Below, piece by piece: positions 34,801 to 43,384 of a stretch of 64,000 bases of DNA; position 1 is the stretch's first letter; each line of letters begins with the position of its first letter. Source of the DNA: JAPOUP01 sp965203255 (GTDB lineage: Bacteria; Pseudomonadota; Alphaproteobacteria; Rhodobacterales; Rhodobacteraceae); NCBI GenBank assembly GCA_965203255.1, contig OZ241882.1, positions 3,038,001 to 3,102,000 of the forward strand, written 5' to 3'. The position numbers and the translations under genes were made by a program. Below the pieces are notes generated by a model. The model was not told the DNA's origin. It worked only from the letters and a program-made list of their open reading frames with translations, and made no database searches.

Positions 34801-35625
34801 TCAGCTGAGCCAGCGTTTGCGTCGACGATAACTGCGGACGTCACGGTAGCTCTTTCGTCCCTCTTCCGAAAGTCCAAGGTAGAACTCCTTTACGTCAGGA
34901 TTCTCGCGGAGCTCTTCAGCAGGTCCGTCCATCACTACCCTACCCGATTCAAGGATATAGCCGTAATGCGCGAAGCGTAATGCGACATTCGTATTCTGTT
35001 CGGCCAGAAGGAAGCTGACGCCCTCCCTTTCATTGAGATTCTTCACGATTTCGAAAATCTCTTCGACAATTCGAGGGGCAAGTCCCATCGACGGTTCGTC
35101 CAGCAGAACCGTTTCAGGCCTCGACATAAGTGCACGCCCGATCGCCGCCATCTGCTGCTCGCCACCTGACGTATAGCCTGCCTGACTCTTTCGGCGTTCG
35201 AAAAGTCGTGGGAAATAACCATAGACCATCTCAAGGTCCTGAGCGACCGCGTTACGGCCATCCCGCCTTGCATACGCGCCGGTCAGCAGGTTTTCCTCGA
35301 CCGTCAGATGTTCGAAACAGTGACGGCCCTCCATTACCTGGACCACGCCGCTCTTCACCAGTTCAGTAGGATCGCTGTGGGCCACATGCTTGCCCCGGTA
35401 GGTGATGGTTCCCTTGGTGACCTCACCTCGTTCCGACCGCAGCAGATTGGAAATAGCCTTCAGAGTAGTGGTCTTGCCGGCGCCATTGCCTCCCAGAAGC
35501 GCTGTGATCCCACCTTTAGGCACTGTCAGGCTAACGCCTCGCAGCACCAGAATCACATGGTTGTAGATCACTTCGATGTTGTTGACCTCAAGCAGGGTTT
35601 CCCCGGTGTGTCGCGAGTCAAGCAT
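34801..35625 (-). CDS. livF: Branched-chain amino acid-type ABC transporter ATP-binding protein (LivF-like)
   Basis: A 274-residue ATPase. Walker A GGNGAGKTTT (about residue 44), signature YTSGGEQQMAAIGRAL, Walker B TVLLDEPSMGLAP, and switch His replaced by Gln in FLLAEQNTNVAL as in LivF proteins. The C-terminus carries a basic extension (RSYRRRKRWLS). It is one of two ATPases of a HAAT-type importer; the other, LivG, and both permeases are 1.2-4 kb upstream. In intact clusters LivF directly follows the permease and binding-protein genes. Here a dead integrase, tRNA-Arg and an NDUFS4-like gene intervene and the binding protein is missing. Confidence 0.9.
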   Translation of the reverse strand: MLDSRHTGETLLEVNNIEVIYNHVILVLRGVSLTVPKGGITALLGGNGAGKTTTLKAISNLLRSERGEVTKGTITYRGKHVAHSDPTELVKSGVVQVMEGRHCFEHLTVEENLLTGAYARRDGRNAVAQDLEMVYGYFPRLFERRKSQAGYTSGGEQQMAAIGRALMSRPETVLLDEPSMGLAPRIVEEIFEIVKNLNEREGVSFLLAEQNTNVALRFAHYGYILESGRVVMDGPAEELRENPDVKEFYLGLSEEGRKSYRDVRSYRRRKRWLS

Positions 35626-35902
35626 CGATCCTCCAATCCTGATGGTCTTGCCCTACCCCGCAGCAACGTTCCAGCGCTGCCAGAGTCTGGAAGAGGCCCA
35701 ATTCCCGGCACTGCATCGGCCAGCGCCAGGATACTTGGGCATTCTAACCCTCTCCGGGATTCGGCTGGAATGCCGTTCCACCATCGTTTCCAGTCCTGGA
35801 GCCGTCGCAGGGAAACTCCAGATTCAGAATATGATGTAATTTGGTCACGTCAAGAACCTGAATCGAGCGTGCGGAACTCACTTTGCCCTTTACTCCCGGA
35901 CG

Positions 35903-36304
35903 TTGACGCACTTGGGCTGGAATGCTTCTTTGCTCCCGTTCCATCCCGACCTGAACGATGTGAGGCGCGCACTTCTGCAGGACCGCCGGTTCTTGGCCAC
36001 CCGAAAGGGCGGCATACGCTCGGTGGGAGGTCTGGGCAATCTCATGCAGCGCTGGGCCAAAGGCACCAAACTGCCCCAGTGCTATGCCCATGGTTTTGGA
36101 AAAGCCATTGCGCACCTCCTCGCCGAAGCCGCGGCGAAGGTGGATGAGACCGGCACGGTAACGGACCACAGATCGCTGGGCCTCGTGCAACGCCACACCG
36201 AAGCTGCGGGCCTAGAGGGCATGGCTGATTCCGCCATCGACAAACTCATCGCCCGCCAAACTAGCGACCGCAATTTGAAGACAAACTACAGATCAGAAGG
36301 ATAG
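35903..36304 (+). pseudogene. Tyrosine recombinase (integrase), degenerate C-terminal fragment
   Basis: The 133-codon frame reads LLPFHPDLNDVRRALLQ, FLATRKGGIRSVGGLGNLMQ, CYAHGFGKAIAHLLAEA, TDHRSLGLVQRHTEAAG and DSAIDKLIAR, clearly the catalytic end of a phage/ICE-type integrase. The key residues are gone: the Arg of HGxRK is Gly, TGHR is TDHR, and the nucleophile Tyr of QRYTEA is His. Upstream catalytic parts are absent. It ends 12 bases from the 3' end of tRNA-Arg, pointing toward it, the usual placement of an integrase at its attachment site. It marks an element that once inserted here and was largely lost. Confidence 0.75.
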
Positions 36305-36315
36305 ATTATTGTAAG

Positions 36316-36392
36316 TGGTGACCCCTGAAGGACTCGAACCCTCAACCTGCTGATTAGAAGTCAGCCGCTCTGTCCAGTTGAGCTAAGGGGCC
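36316..36392 (-). tRNA. tRNA-Arg (anticodon TCT)
   Basis: A 77-base cloverleaf on the minus strand: acceptor GGCCCCT / AGGGGTC with one G-T pair, D-arm TAGCTCAACTGGACAGAGCG, anticodon arm GCTGA-CTTCTAA-TCAGC with TCT at 34-36, T-arm GAGGG-TTCGAGT-CCTTC, A73 and encoded CCA. It decodes AGA. Its 3' end borders the integrase remnant, so it was probably an attachment site. Confidence 0.95.
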
Positions 36393-36416
36393 ACCGGTGC
36401 GCCGGGAGGCAGGGCG

Positions 36417-36728
36417 TCAGTGGGTCCACGCGACGCGGCGGTCGGCGGCGAAGTTCCCGCCGTAGCCGAGCGGCCGGATGCCGGGACCGCGCGGCTTCGG
36501 GCCGCTCACCGACGCCTCGATGCCCCTGGCGCGCGCGAAGCCCTCGGCCGCCTCCCGGCTCGGGAAGGACAGCCGCACCTGCGCCCGGGTGTCGCCCGAG
36601 CCGGTCCATCCCATCAGGGGGTCCAGCTCGCCGGCGGCCCCGGCGACGAACTCCAGCACCCACCGCCGGGTCCCGGCGGCGCTGGAGGTCATCGCCGACC
36701 TCGCGGGCTGGTGGATGCGCGCCGGCAT
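36417..36728 (-). CDS. ETC complex I subunit (NDUFS4/18 kDa-like)
   Basis: A 103-residue protein beginning MPARIHQPARSAMTSSAAGT with a GAGGGGG ribosome site. The family core is RRWVLEFV, ELDPLMGWTGSGDTRAQVRL, SREAAEGFARARGI and the C-terminal GYGGNFAADRRVAWTH. It is an accessory subunit of the respiratory NADH:quinone oxidoreductase found in alphaproteobacteria and mitochondria, acting on the matrix-side arm. It is 24 bases from tRNA-Arg. Its G+C content is strikingly higher than that of the liv genes on either side, nearer to the IS elements. It sits between livM and livF, where a binding-protein gene would be expected. Confidence 0.9.
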   Translation of the reverse strand: MPARIHQPARSAMTSSAAGTRRWVLEFVAGAAGELDPLMGWTGSGDTRAQVRLSFPSREAAEGFARARGIEASVSGPKPRGPGIRPLGYGGNFAADRRVAWTH

Positions 36729-36859
36729 GGCCCCCTCACGTTGCTCCCCGCACAATGTCGCAGACCACACCGGGATGCGCAAGACCCACAACACGTGGAA
36801 GAAACAATTGCCGCAGGTGCGGCCCCGACGCAGTCACAGATTCCAGAAAATCGAAGATC

Positions 36860-37984
36860 TCAGTAGGGGAATGGCCAAAGTCTCAGCTTCTCCTTCGCGA
36901 CGCGCCATAACTGCGCCAGACCATGCGGCTCAGCGACAAGGAAAATCACGATCAAGGCACCGATCAGGATGAACTCAATGTGCGCCGCTACGTCAGTCGG
37001 CCAACCAAGCCCTCCGACCAGTAGATTCTTGAGGAAGACCGGACCCAGCACCAGAAACGCCGCACCGGCGAAACTGCCGAAGATGGATCCCAGCCCACCA
37101 ATGATGATCATGAAAAGCACAAGGAACGACTTCTGGATGCCAAATACCTCGCCCACTTCGACCGCGCCCAGATAGACGCTGAAAAACAGGGCCCCCGAGA
37201 CTCCGACAAGAAAGGAGGAGACCGCGAAAGCGGACAGCTTCGCCGCGAGAGGATTGACACCGATGATCTCCGCAGCAATGTCCATGTCGCGAATCGCCAT
37301 CCACTTTCTCCCGAAGGATCCGCGGGTCAGGTTCCGAGCCAGCCACGCAGCCCCCACGACAAATATCAGGCAGAACAGATATGCTGCCCAGGCATGGGCG
37401 GTCGGACCGGTTACGTCGATTCCGAACACACCTCGGGTAGGGGCGTTGATCTGTCCAGACGCCGAATAATTGTAGGTCCATTCCCACTTGTTGAAGACCC
37501 AAACAAGAAAGAACTGCGCCGCCAGTGTTGCGACCGCAAGGTAGAACCCCTTGATCCGAAGTGATGGAAGACCAAACAGTGTACCGACAAGAGCGGTCAC
37601 GAATCCCGCCAGAATCACCGAGAAAAAGATGTTGATCGGCGGGAGCGCGTACCGCACCCATTCCCCGTCTGCGCCCAGCAGCCAAATGTCCAGACCGGTC
37701 ATGAACTTGTAGCAGGCATAGGCGCCCACTGCCATGAATCCCCCCGTACCCAAGGATACCTGACCACAGTAGCCCGTCAGGAGATTCAATCCGATCGCCG
37801 CGATGGAGTAGATCAGGAACGGCAGCAGGACCGCATTTGCCCAATAGTCATTGATGAAGAACGGGATGACCAGGAACGCCACCGCAAGAATGGAGTAATA
37901 GCGATACCGATCGAAGGCGATCGGAAAGGTCTGCGCGTCATCGACATATGTCGTCTTGAAATCGCCTGCCTCACGGTAGAGCAT
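36860..37984 (-). CDS. livM: Branched-chain amino acid-type ABC transporter permease (LivM-like)
   Basis: A 374-residue inner-membrane protein with about ten hydrophobic segments, including ILAVAFLVIPFFI, INIFFSVILAGFVTALVGTL and FILIGALIVIFLVAEP. The LivM hallmark NLLTGYCGQVSLGTGGFMAVGAYA lies near residues 67-90 and the ATPase-docking loop near FGRKWMAIRDMDIAAEIIGV (about residues 225-245). It pairs with LivH to form the channel of a HAAT importer. It is the last cluster gene before the interruption at 36.4-36.8 kb. Confidence 0.92.
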   Translation of the reverse strand: MLYREAGDFKTTYVDDAQTFPIAFDRYRYYSILAVAFLVIPFFINDYWANAVLLPFLIYSIAAIGLNLLTGYCGQVSLGTGGFMAVGAYACYKFMTGLDIWLLGADGEWVRYALPPINIFFSVILAGFVTALVGTLFGLPSLRIKGFYLAVATLAAQFFLVWVFNKWEWTYNYSASGQINAPTRGVFGIDVTGPTAHAWAAYLFCLIFVVGAAWLARNLTRGSFGRKWMAIRDMDIAAEIIGVNPLAAKLSAFAVSSFLVGVSGALFFSVYLGAVEVGEVFGIQKSFLVLFMIIIGGLGSIFGSFAGAAFLVLGPVFLKNLLVGGLGWPTDVAAHIEFILIGALIVIFLVAEPHGLAQLWRVAKEKLRLWPFPY

Positions 37985-38101
37985 CTATCCGGTCTCCTTC
38001 ACCCGGCCGTGCCATCCCTGGAGACAGACGGCACTGGACGCCACCTGCAGATCCTGACTGCACATATGGATCCCGCCCCTGAAGATCAGCCCTGCCATGG
38101 C

Positions 38102-39091
38102 TTACACCCTTTCGATCAGTTTTTCGCCGAACAGGCCCTGAGGTCGGAACACCAGGAACACGAGAGCCAGCACATAGGCGAACCAGTTTTCGGTTGCGCC
38201 GCCGATCAGGGGCCCTACCGCAAACTCGAAGAGTTTCTCACCCACACCGATGATCAGCCCACCGACGATCGCCCCGGGTATCGACGTGAAGCCGCCGAGC
38301 ATCAGAACCGGAAGCGCCTTCAGCGCGATCAGCGACAGGGAGAATTGAACGCCCGATTTCGCCCCCCACATCATTCCGGCGACCAGTGCGACAAAACCGG
38401 CCAACGACCAGACAAGCACCCAGATGAACTTCAGCGAAATGCCGACGGACAGTGCCGCTTGATGGTCATCCGCAACCGCCCGCAGCGCCCGACCCTGCTT
38501 CGTGTACTGCGAAAACAACACCAGACCTGTCACCAGCAGCGCAGCGATCAGCGTTGCCACAATGTCGAGATTGTCGATGAAGAAGCCGTAGCCAAAGCGC
38601 TCGAACGTCACCGTGTCGACCCAGAAGTTGATGCCCTGCGGAATTCCGACATCGAGCTTCTTGATGTCACTGCCCCACATAAGGTCGCCAAATCCTTCCA
38701 GGAAATAGGCAAGGCCGATGGATGCCATGAACAGTATGATGGGCTCTTGGTTCACCAGATGTCGGAGTACCAGATGGTTGACCGCCCATGCGAAGCCAAC
38801 CATGACCGCAATCGTCAGTGCGATGGCTGGAATGGGGGGAATCTGCCAGCCAAAATGGTGAACGCTCGTTCCAAAAGCGGCGTTGATCAGATGCCCGAAC
38901 GGAACCTCTCCGTTCATGATGCCCACAAGTGTCAGCGCGGCAAAGAGCGCCATGACACCTTGGGCATAGTTGAATATTCCGGAAGCCTTGTAGATCAGCA
39001 CGAAGCCCAGCGCCACAAGCGCATACAGCACCCCAGCCATAAGACCGTTCAGAGTCACTTCAAACGCAAAAAGAAGCTGTTGAGGCATCAT
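38102..39091 (-). CDS. livH: Branched-chain amino acid-type ABC transporter permease (LivH-like)
   Basis: A 329-residue inner-membrane permease: GLMAGVLYALVALGFVLIYKASG near the N-terminus, FNYAQGVMALFAALTLVGI, and the docking loop TKQGRALRAVADDHQAALSVG (about residues 205-225). The C-terminus carries PGAIVGGLIIGVGEKLFE and LVFRPQGLFGEKLIERV. It heterodimerises with LivM (starting about 118 bases downstream). The substrate may be branched-chain amino acids, amides, or organic acids; the linked acyl-CoA ligase favours a carboxylic acid (inference). Confidence 0.92.
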   Translation of the reverse strand: MMPQQLLFAFEVTLNGLMAGVLYALVALGFVLIYKASGIFNYAQGVMALFAALTLVGIMNGEVPFGHLINAAFGTSVHHFGWQIPPIPAIALTIAVMVGFAWAVNHLVLRHLVNQEPIILFMASIGLAYFLEGFGDLMWGSDIKKLDVGIPQGINFWVDTVTFERFGYGFFIDNLDIVATLIAALLVTGLVLFSQYTKQGRALRAVADDHQAALSVGISLKFIWVLVWSLAGFVALVAGMMWGAKSGVQFSLSLIALKALPVLMLGGFTSIPGAIVGGLIIGVGEKLFEFAVGPLIGGATENWFAYVLALVFLVFRPQGLFGEKLIERV

Positions 39092-39138
39092 CTCCTCCCA
39101 GATCCGGACCTTGGGGTTGGTTGCCCATGCGAATGCGC

Positions 39139-39957
39139 TCAGTCATGGGCGACTCCCAGGTAGGCGTCGATCACGTCCTGGTTCCCGCGCACCTCTTCCG
39201 GCGTGCCGTCGCCGATTTTCCTGCCATAGTCCATCACCATTATTCGGTCGGAAAGATCCATGACCACCCCCATGTCGTGCTCGATGAGGGCGATCGTGGT
39301 TCCAAATTCGTCGTTTACGTCAAGGATGAACCGGCTCATGTCCTCCTTTTCCTCGACGTTCATTCCAGCCGTGGGCTCGTCAAGAAGCAGGAGTTTCGGT
39401 TCGGCGGCCAGCGCACGGGCGAGTTCCACCCTCTTCTTCAGGCCGTATGGCAGTCGCGCAACCAAAGTCTTCCGAATATGCTGGACTTCCAGAAAGTCGA
39501 TGATCCTCTCAACCATTTCGCGGTTCCGGATCTCCTCCCGTTCCGCCTTTCCGTACCAGAGCGCCTGCGTGGCCATGCCTGTGCGCATATGCGTCAGGCG
39601 TCCCGTCATGATGTTGTCGAGAACCGACATGCCCTCGAACAACGCGATGTTCTGGAACGTCCGTGCGATTCCCTGTCGTGCGACCTGATATGGCTTTAGC
39701 GAGGGGCGATGCCGACCCTTAAACCAGATCTCACCTTCCTGCGGGTGGTAGAAGCCCGAAATGACGTTCAGCATTGAAGACTTGCCCGCCCCGTTCGGGC
39801 CGATGATCGCGCGGATTTCACCTTCACGTATGTTGAAGGACAGCCCCTTGATCGCGGTAATTCCACCGAAGCGAAGGGTGATGCCCTTCATCTCCATCAA
39901 CATCCCGCCAATGGTTCGTCCATCGGATGTTACATAACTCCCGTCGGCATCAGCCAT
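39139..39957 (-). CDS. livG: Branched-chain amino acid-type ABC transporter ATP-binding protein (LivG-like)
   Basis: A 272-residue ATPase from MADADGSYVTSDGRTIGGML, with GAGAGAGG-type purine-rich ribosome site just upstream; a longer frame to 39996 is less likely. Walker A GPNGAGKSSM, the LivG-type degenerate signature LPYGLKKRVELARAL, Walker B LLLLDEPTAGMN and switch His in LIEHDMGVVM are present. ARTFQNIALFEGMSV is the family Q-loop region. It works with LivF on the LivH/LivM channel and lies 47 bases before livH in the same direction. Confidence 0.92.
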   Translation of the reverse strand: MADADGSYVTSDGRTIGGMLMEMKGITLRFGGITAIKGLSFNIREGEIRAIIGPNGAGKSSMLNVISGFYHPQEGEIWFKGRHRPSLKPYQVARQGIARTFQNIALFEGMSVLDNIMTGRLTHMRTGMATQALWYGKAEREEIRNREMVERIIDFLEVQHIRKTLVARLPYGLKKRVELARALAAEPKLLLLDEPTAGMNVEEKEDMSRFILDVNDEFGTTIALIEHDMGVVMDLSDRIMVMDYGRKIGDGTPEEVRGNQDVIDAYLGVAHD

Positions 39958-40046
39958 CGAAGAGGCCTCTCTCTCCCAACCTCCTGTCGTCCGCAAGGCT
40001 TCCGCCTATCGCCGGGCAGAGGCATTCAGTTCTGGCAATCATGGAT

Positions 40047-42017
40047 TCACGCGGCCGCCCTTTTCCCGGCCACGTCGACAACGGCCGCATCGCGGATTTC
40101 AAGAGTCGCGGAAATCCTGCCCTTGCGCCCGTCCTCGTAGGTGACTTCGGTCTCTGTCCGGACTTCACTGGCACCGTCATACAATGCGTCAACAAGATCC
40201 CGGAACTTGTCGCCGATAATCGCACGGCGCACCTTTCTTGTCCGGGTAAGCTCACCATCATCAGCGTCAAGTTCCTTGTGCAGGATGAGGAACCTGTGGA
40301 TCTGGCAGCCTGAGAGCATCTCGTCTTCCGCAATGGCCCGGTTCACCTCCTCGATGTGGCCCTGCACCATTTCATAGACTCTGGGATCACCGGCAAGTTC
40401 CTGATACGAGGCATAGGCTATGCTGTTGCGCTCCGCCCAGCTGCCCACTGCTGTGAGGTCTATGTTGATGAATGCGCAACAGCGGTCACGCGCGGCACCG
40501 AATACAACAGCCTCCAGGATATTGGGATAGAACTTGAGCTTGTTCTCCACATACTTTGGTGCGAACAGCTCTCCGCCGGACATCCGGGCAACGTCCTTCG
40601 CTCTGTCAATGATGCGCAGATGCCCGGTGGCCTGTTCGATGAAACCCGCATCACCAGTGGCAACCCATCCATCGGCATCCTTGGTCCTGGCAGTCGATTC
40701 AGGATTCCTGAAATATTCGACAAACGTTCCAGGCGAGCGGTAGAGCACTTCTCCGTTCCCATCAATTCGGATTTCGACACCGGGCGATGGAACCCCCACC
40801 GTGTCGACGCGTACTTCGCTATCGGGCTGTTGGGTGATGAACACGCTTGCTTCGGTCTGGCCATAGAGTTGCTTCAGGTTAATTCCGAGCGACCGCCAGA
40901 ATTCGAAGATTTCAGGGCCGATCGCCTCGCCTGCAGTGTAGGCAACACGCACGTTTGACATGCCTTCCCGACCGCGAAGGGGACCGTAGATGAGTACGTC
41001 TCCCAGCCCGTACATAATTCGGTTCCATGTCCCAACCGACTTACCGTCAAGCAAATTTGGTCCCACATTCCTGGCAAGGGTCATGAAGATCCTGTAAAGC
41101 CACCGCTTGAAACGTCCCGCATCCTCCATGCGTATCGTCATGGCAGTGATGCGTTCCTCGAAATACCTTGGCGGCGCAAAGAAATACGTGGGTCCGATCT
41201 CATGCAGATTCTCGTGCATCGTTCCGGCCCGCTCGGGACAGTTGACGCAGAACCCATTCCAGAATGCCTGACCGACGGAAAATATGAAATCACCGACCCA
41301 GGCCATCGGAAGATAGGCAAGAATCTGCTCTCCCTGCCGAAGATCGTCAAAACCCGATGATGCCTTCGAAGCCTCGATGATGTTCCGGTTCGACAGAACC
41401 ACGCCTTTGGGTCTTCCGGTCGTGCCCGACGTATAGAGCATAACGCAGGTATCATCGTAGCCGATTTCCGAGATCCGCCTGTCGAGTTCGTCGTCGAAGC
41501 GGTAGTGGCTGGCCCGGCCCTCCGCGACTATGTCAGCCAGTGCGTTCAAACGCGAATGGTCGTACTTCCGCATTCCGCGCCTGTCGTTATAGATCACATG
41601 CTCGACCTGCTTGACGTGCGCCTGCACCTCGATGACCTTGTCCACCTGTTCCTGATCGCCGCAGACCACCAATCTGGAAGCGCTGTGGTCCAGTACATAG
41701 GCCAGTTCGTCCGCCACTGCCTCCTGGTAGAGCGGTACCGGAACCGCTCGCACCATCTGCGCCGCCACCATAGCCATGTAGTGTTCGGGACGGTTACGGC
41801 CGATGATCGCGACGTGATCGCCTCGGTCCATTCCGAGATTGAGGAAACCCAGAGCAATGGCACGGATCTCTTCGGCGGCTTCGCTCCAGGTCCATGTCTG
41901 CCAGATACCGAATTCCTTTTCGCGATAGGCTGGACTCGGTCCAAATTCCCGTGCGTTGCGTGCCAACAGCGCCGGAATTGAAGTGAGCTCGATTTCGTGG
42001 CCAATCGCTTTTGGCAC
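40047..42017 (-). CDS. Long-chain-type AMP-dependent acyl-CoA ligase
   Basis: A 656-residue adenylate-forming enzyme. The P-loop is MLYTSGTTGRPKGVVLS (about residues 195-211). The aromatic/ATP motif is LKQLYGQTEASVF (about 385), the core Asp lies in DGWVATGDAGFIEQ, and the hinge Lys/Arg lies in DRAKDVARMSGGELFAPKYVE. Length and the insertion before the C-terminal lid fit FadD15/FAA-type ligases. It activates fatty or other hydrophobic acids to CoA thioesters with ATP. It is 90 bases upstream of livG on the same strand; ligase-livGHM-livF clusters are common and suggest coupled uptake and activation of an acid. No catalytic residue appears lost. Confidence 0.9.
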   Translation of the reverse strand: MPKAIGHEIELTSIPALLARNAREFGPSPAYREKEFGIWQTWTWSEAAEEIRAIALGFLNLGMDRGDHVAIIGRNRPEHYMAMVAAQMVRAVPVPLYQEAVADELAYVLDHSASRLVVCGDQEQVDKVIEVQAHVKQVEHVIYNDRRGMRKYDHSRLNALADIVAEGRASHYRFDDELDRRISEIGYDDTCVMLYTSGTTGRPKGVVLSNRNIIEASKASSGFDDLRQGEQILAYLPMAWVGDFIFSVGQAFWNGFCVNCPERAGTMHENLHEIGPTYFFAPPRYFEERITAMTIRMEDAGRFKRWLYRIFMTLARNVGPNLLDGKSVGTWNRIMYGLGDVLIYGPLRGREGMSNVRVAYTAGEAIGPEIFEFWRSLGINLKQLYGQTEASVFITQQPDSEVRVDTVGVPSPGVEIRIDGNGEVLYRSPGTFVEYFRNPESTARTKDADGWVATGDAGFIEQATGHLRIIDRAKDVARMSGGELFAPKYVENKLKFYPNILEAVVFGAARDRCCAFINIDLTAVGSWAERNSIAYASYQELAGDPRVYEMVQGHIEEVNRAIAEDEMLSGCQIHRFLILHKELDADDGELTRTRKVRRAIIGDKFRDLVDALYDGASEVRTETEVTYEDGRKGRISATLEIRDAAVVDVAGKRAAA

Positions 42018-42339
42018 GTCTCCCCCCTCGACCGTTGCTCCTTCGGCTCAGGTTCTGGAAGCAATGGAACAGCTTACGGCTTTCAGGTCAACCAACCAAT
42101 AGCTGTCTTCCTGCGATTTTCAGATGTGTCGAATCCCACGCCAGGTTCCCGAACATCGCGGGCGCGGGCGAGTCGCATAAGCTCAAGCCGTTCGGCAGTT
42201 CGCGCCGCCGTCAGTCCAGGACGCCCTGCTTGGCGACCGACCTAGCGGATGGTTCAGCAGGAAAAATGCGCCGTCGCAGGCAAGTCCCCATTGCAGTCCT
42301 CCAAAGAGGAAGCCAGAGGAATGCCGGACAACCGCAGAC
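42018..42339. other. Spacer between GPP34 and acyl-CoA ligase genes
   Basis: About 320 bases without a gene or strong structure. A promoter for the ligase/liv cluster may lie here. No repeat or RNA was recognised. Confidence 0.45.
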
Positions 42340-42993
42340 CTACATTGGTGCGACTGCCATCGCCTGAGCCAGTTGGAGTTCGATCTCCCTGACGGATGCC
42401 GTTACGGCCTGGCCGATCAGATCCATTCTCCGAATCTGGGCGATGCGGTCACGCGCACCCCTGTGCTCTCGCTGGGAAAGAAGGTGCCTGAATATTCCGC
42501 AGGCATCCACCAGACCAATTATGGCAATATCACGCGGGTCAGGGATCTCGTCGCTGAACAGGATCGACATGATGCGGAGCTTGACCTCCCGTTCAGGCTG
42601 GTCGTCCCGGACCGGATATCGCCTGGACCTGAACACCCAAAGAAAACGGTTTTCCTCACGCTCGAGAATTCCGTTCCTGCACAGACGGTCCAGCGCCCCC
42701 TGACGGATCGCCATCGCATCTCGCTGGCAGTACTCGACCCAATAACGAGCGTCACGCTGCTCTTCCGCATCAACAAGCCGTTGAAAGGTTGGATCGAGTA
42801 GATCATCGCCCGTCGGACTGGGATCCGTGACCGTCAGCTTCTTCAGATCAGTGTCGATCTTTCCTCGCAAAGCAAGATCCATTAGGACGGCCCCGGAAAG
42901 TACGCAGTTCGCTGAATGCTCAGGAACAAAAACAAATCGCCCGCTCTCATCCTCAAGGAGCAAAAGCATGATTTCCTCGGCGAAAGTCAGCAT
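42340..42993 (-). CDS. GPP34 (GOLPH3/Vps74-like) family protein
   Basis: A 217-residue protein beginning MLTFAEEIMLLLLEDESGRF, with GGAGG six bases upstream (a start 15 bases earlier is also open). The family order is seen: LTFAEEIMLLLL, VLSGAVLMDLALRGKIDTDL, the linker TGDDLLDP, and the C-terminal IAIIGLVDACGIFRHLL. Eukaryotic GOLPH3 binds phosphatidylinositol-4-phosphate and Golgi enzymes; bacterial members have no settled role, but membrane-lipid binding is plausible. It lies upstream of the acyl-CoA ligase in the same direction with a 320-base gap, so a shared function in lipid or membrane biology is only a suggestion. Confidence 0.85.
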   Translation of the reverse strand: MLTFAEEIMLLLLEDESGRFVFVPEHSANCVLSGAVLMDLALRGKIDTDLKKLTVTDPSPTGDDLLDPTFQRLVDAEEQRDARYWVEYCQRDAMAIRQGALDRLCRNGILEREENRFLWVFRSRRYPVRDDQPEREVKLRIMSILFSDEIPDPRDIAIIGLVDACGIFRHLLSQREHRGARDRIAQIRRMDLIGQAVTASVREIELQLAQAMAVAPM

Positions 42994-43008
42994 GTCGCCT
43001 CCAGACAT

Positions 43009-43384
43009 GGCTGCTTCAGGAATTGCAGCCTCTAGCCAATCAAATCGGCAATTGACGCCATAAGCAAGGACTATCGTTTCAAAAGCGTTTGCGCCACAGG
43101 TTTTTTGACGGGACCGGCGGTATCAGCGAGTGGCCACACCGGCTGCCAACGTGATCAGTGCGCCAGAATCCCGGCAGGGCAGGGCTTCGGTCGGGCTCCG
43201 CCCTCCCTGCGGAAATGGCAGGTGCCACACCTCGGAGAGTGAACGGGGCGGGCAAAATCCATCCACGGGCCCCGGCATTCCGGGACCGGTATGGTATGTG
43301 GAATCATTCCGAATCATCCATCGAATGCGCACTGGACCAGGATTCGGCATTTCAACCGACTGCGGGCTGCGATAGCTTTGGGAT
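43009..43384. other. dnaE upstream region, containing an IS30-end relic
   Basis: About 375 bases between divergent GPP34 and dnaE genes. The left part should hold the GPP34 promoter. A GC-rich block at 43186-43258 is a diverged IS30 end (listed separately). The dnaE promoter should be between 43260 and 43384. Confidence 0.5.
43186..43258 (+). mobile_element. Diverged IS30 right-end relic
   Basis: The sequence TTCGGTCGGGCTCCGCCCTC, then CCTGC, GGAAATGGCAGG and GTGCCACACCTCGGAGAGTG follows the order of the IS30 tail at 1068-1130 (loop of hairpin 2, right stem arm, terminal repeat GGTGTTGCACTTCGGAGTGG). The left stem arm is absent. It is either a solo end of a deleted element or a related short repeat. 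Confidence 0.55.
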
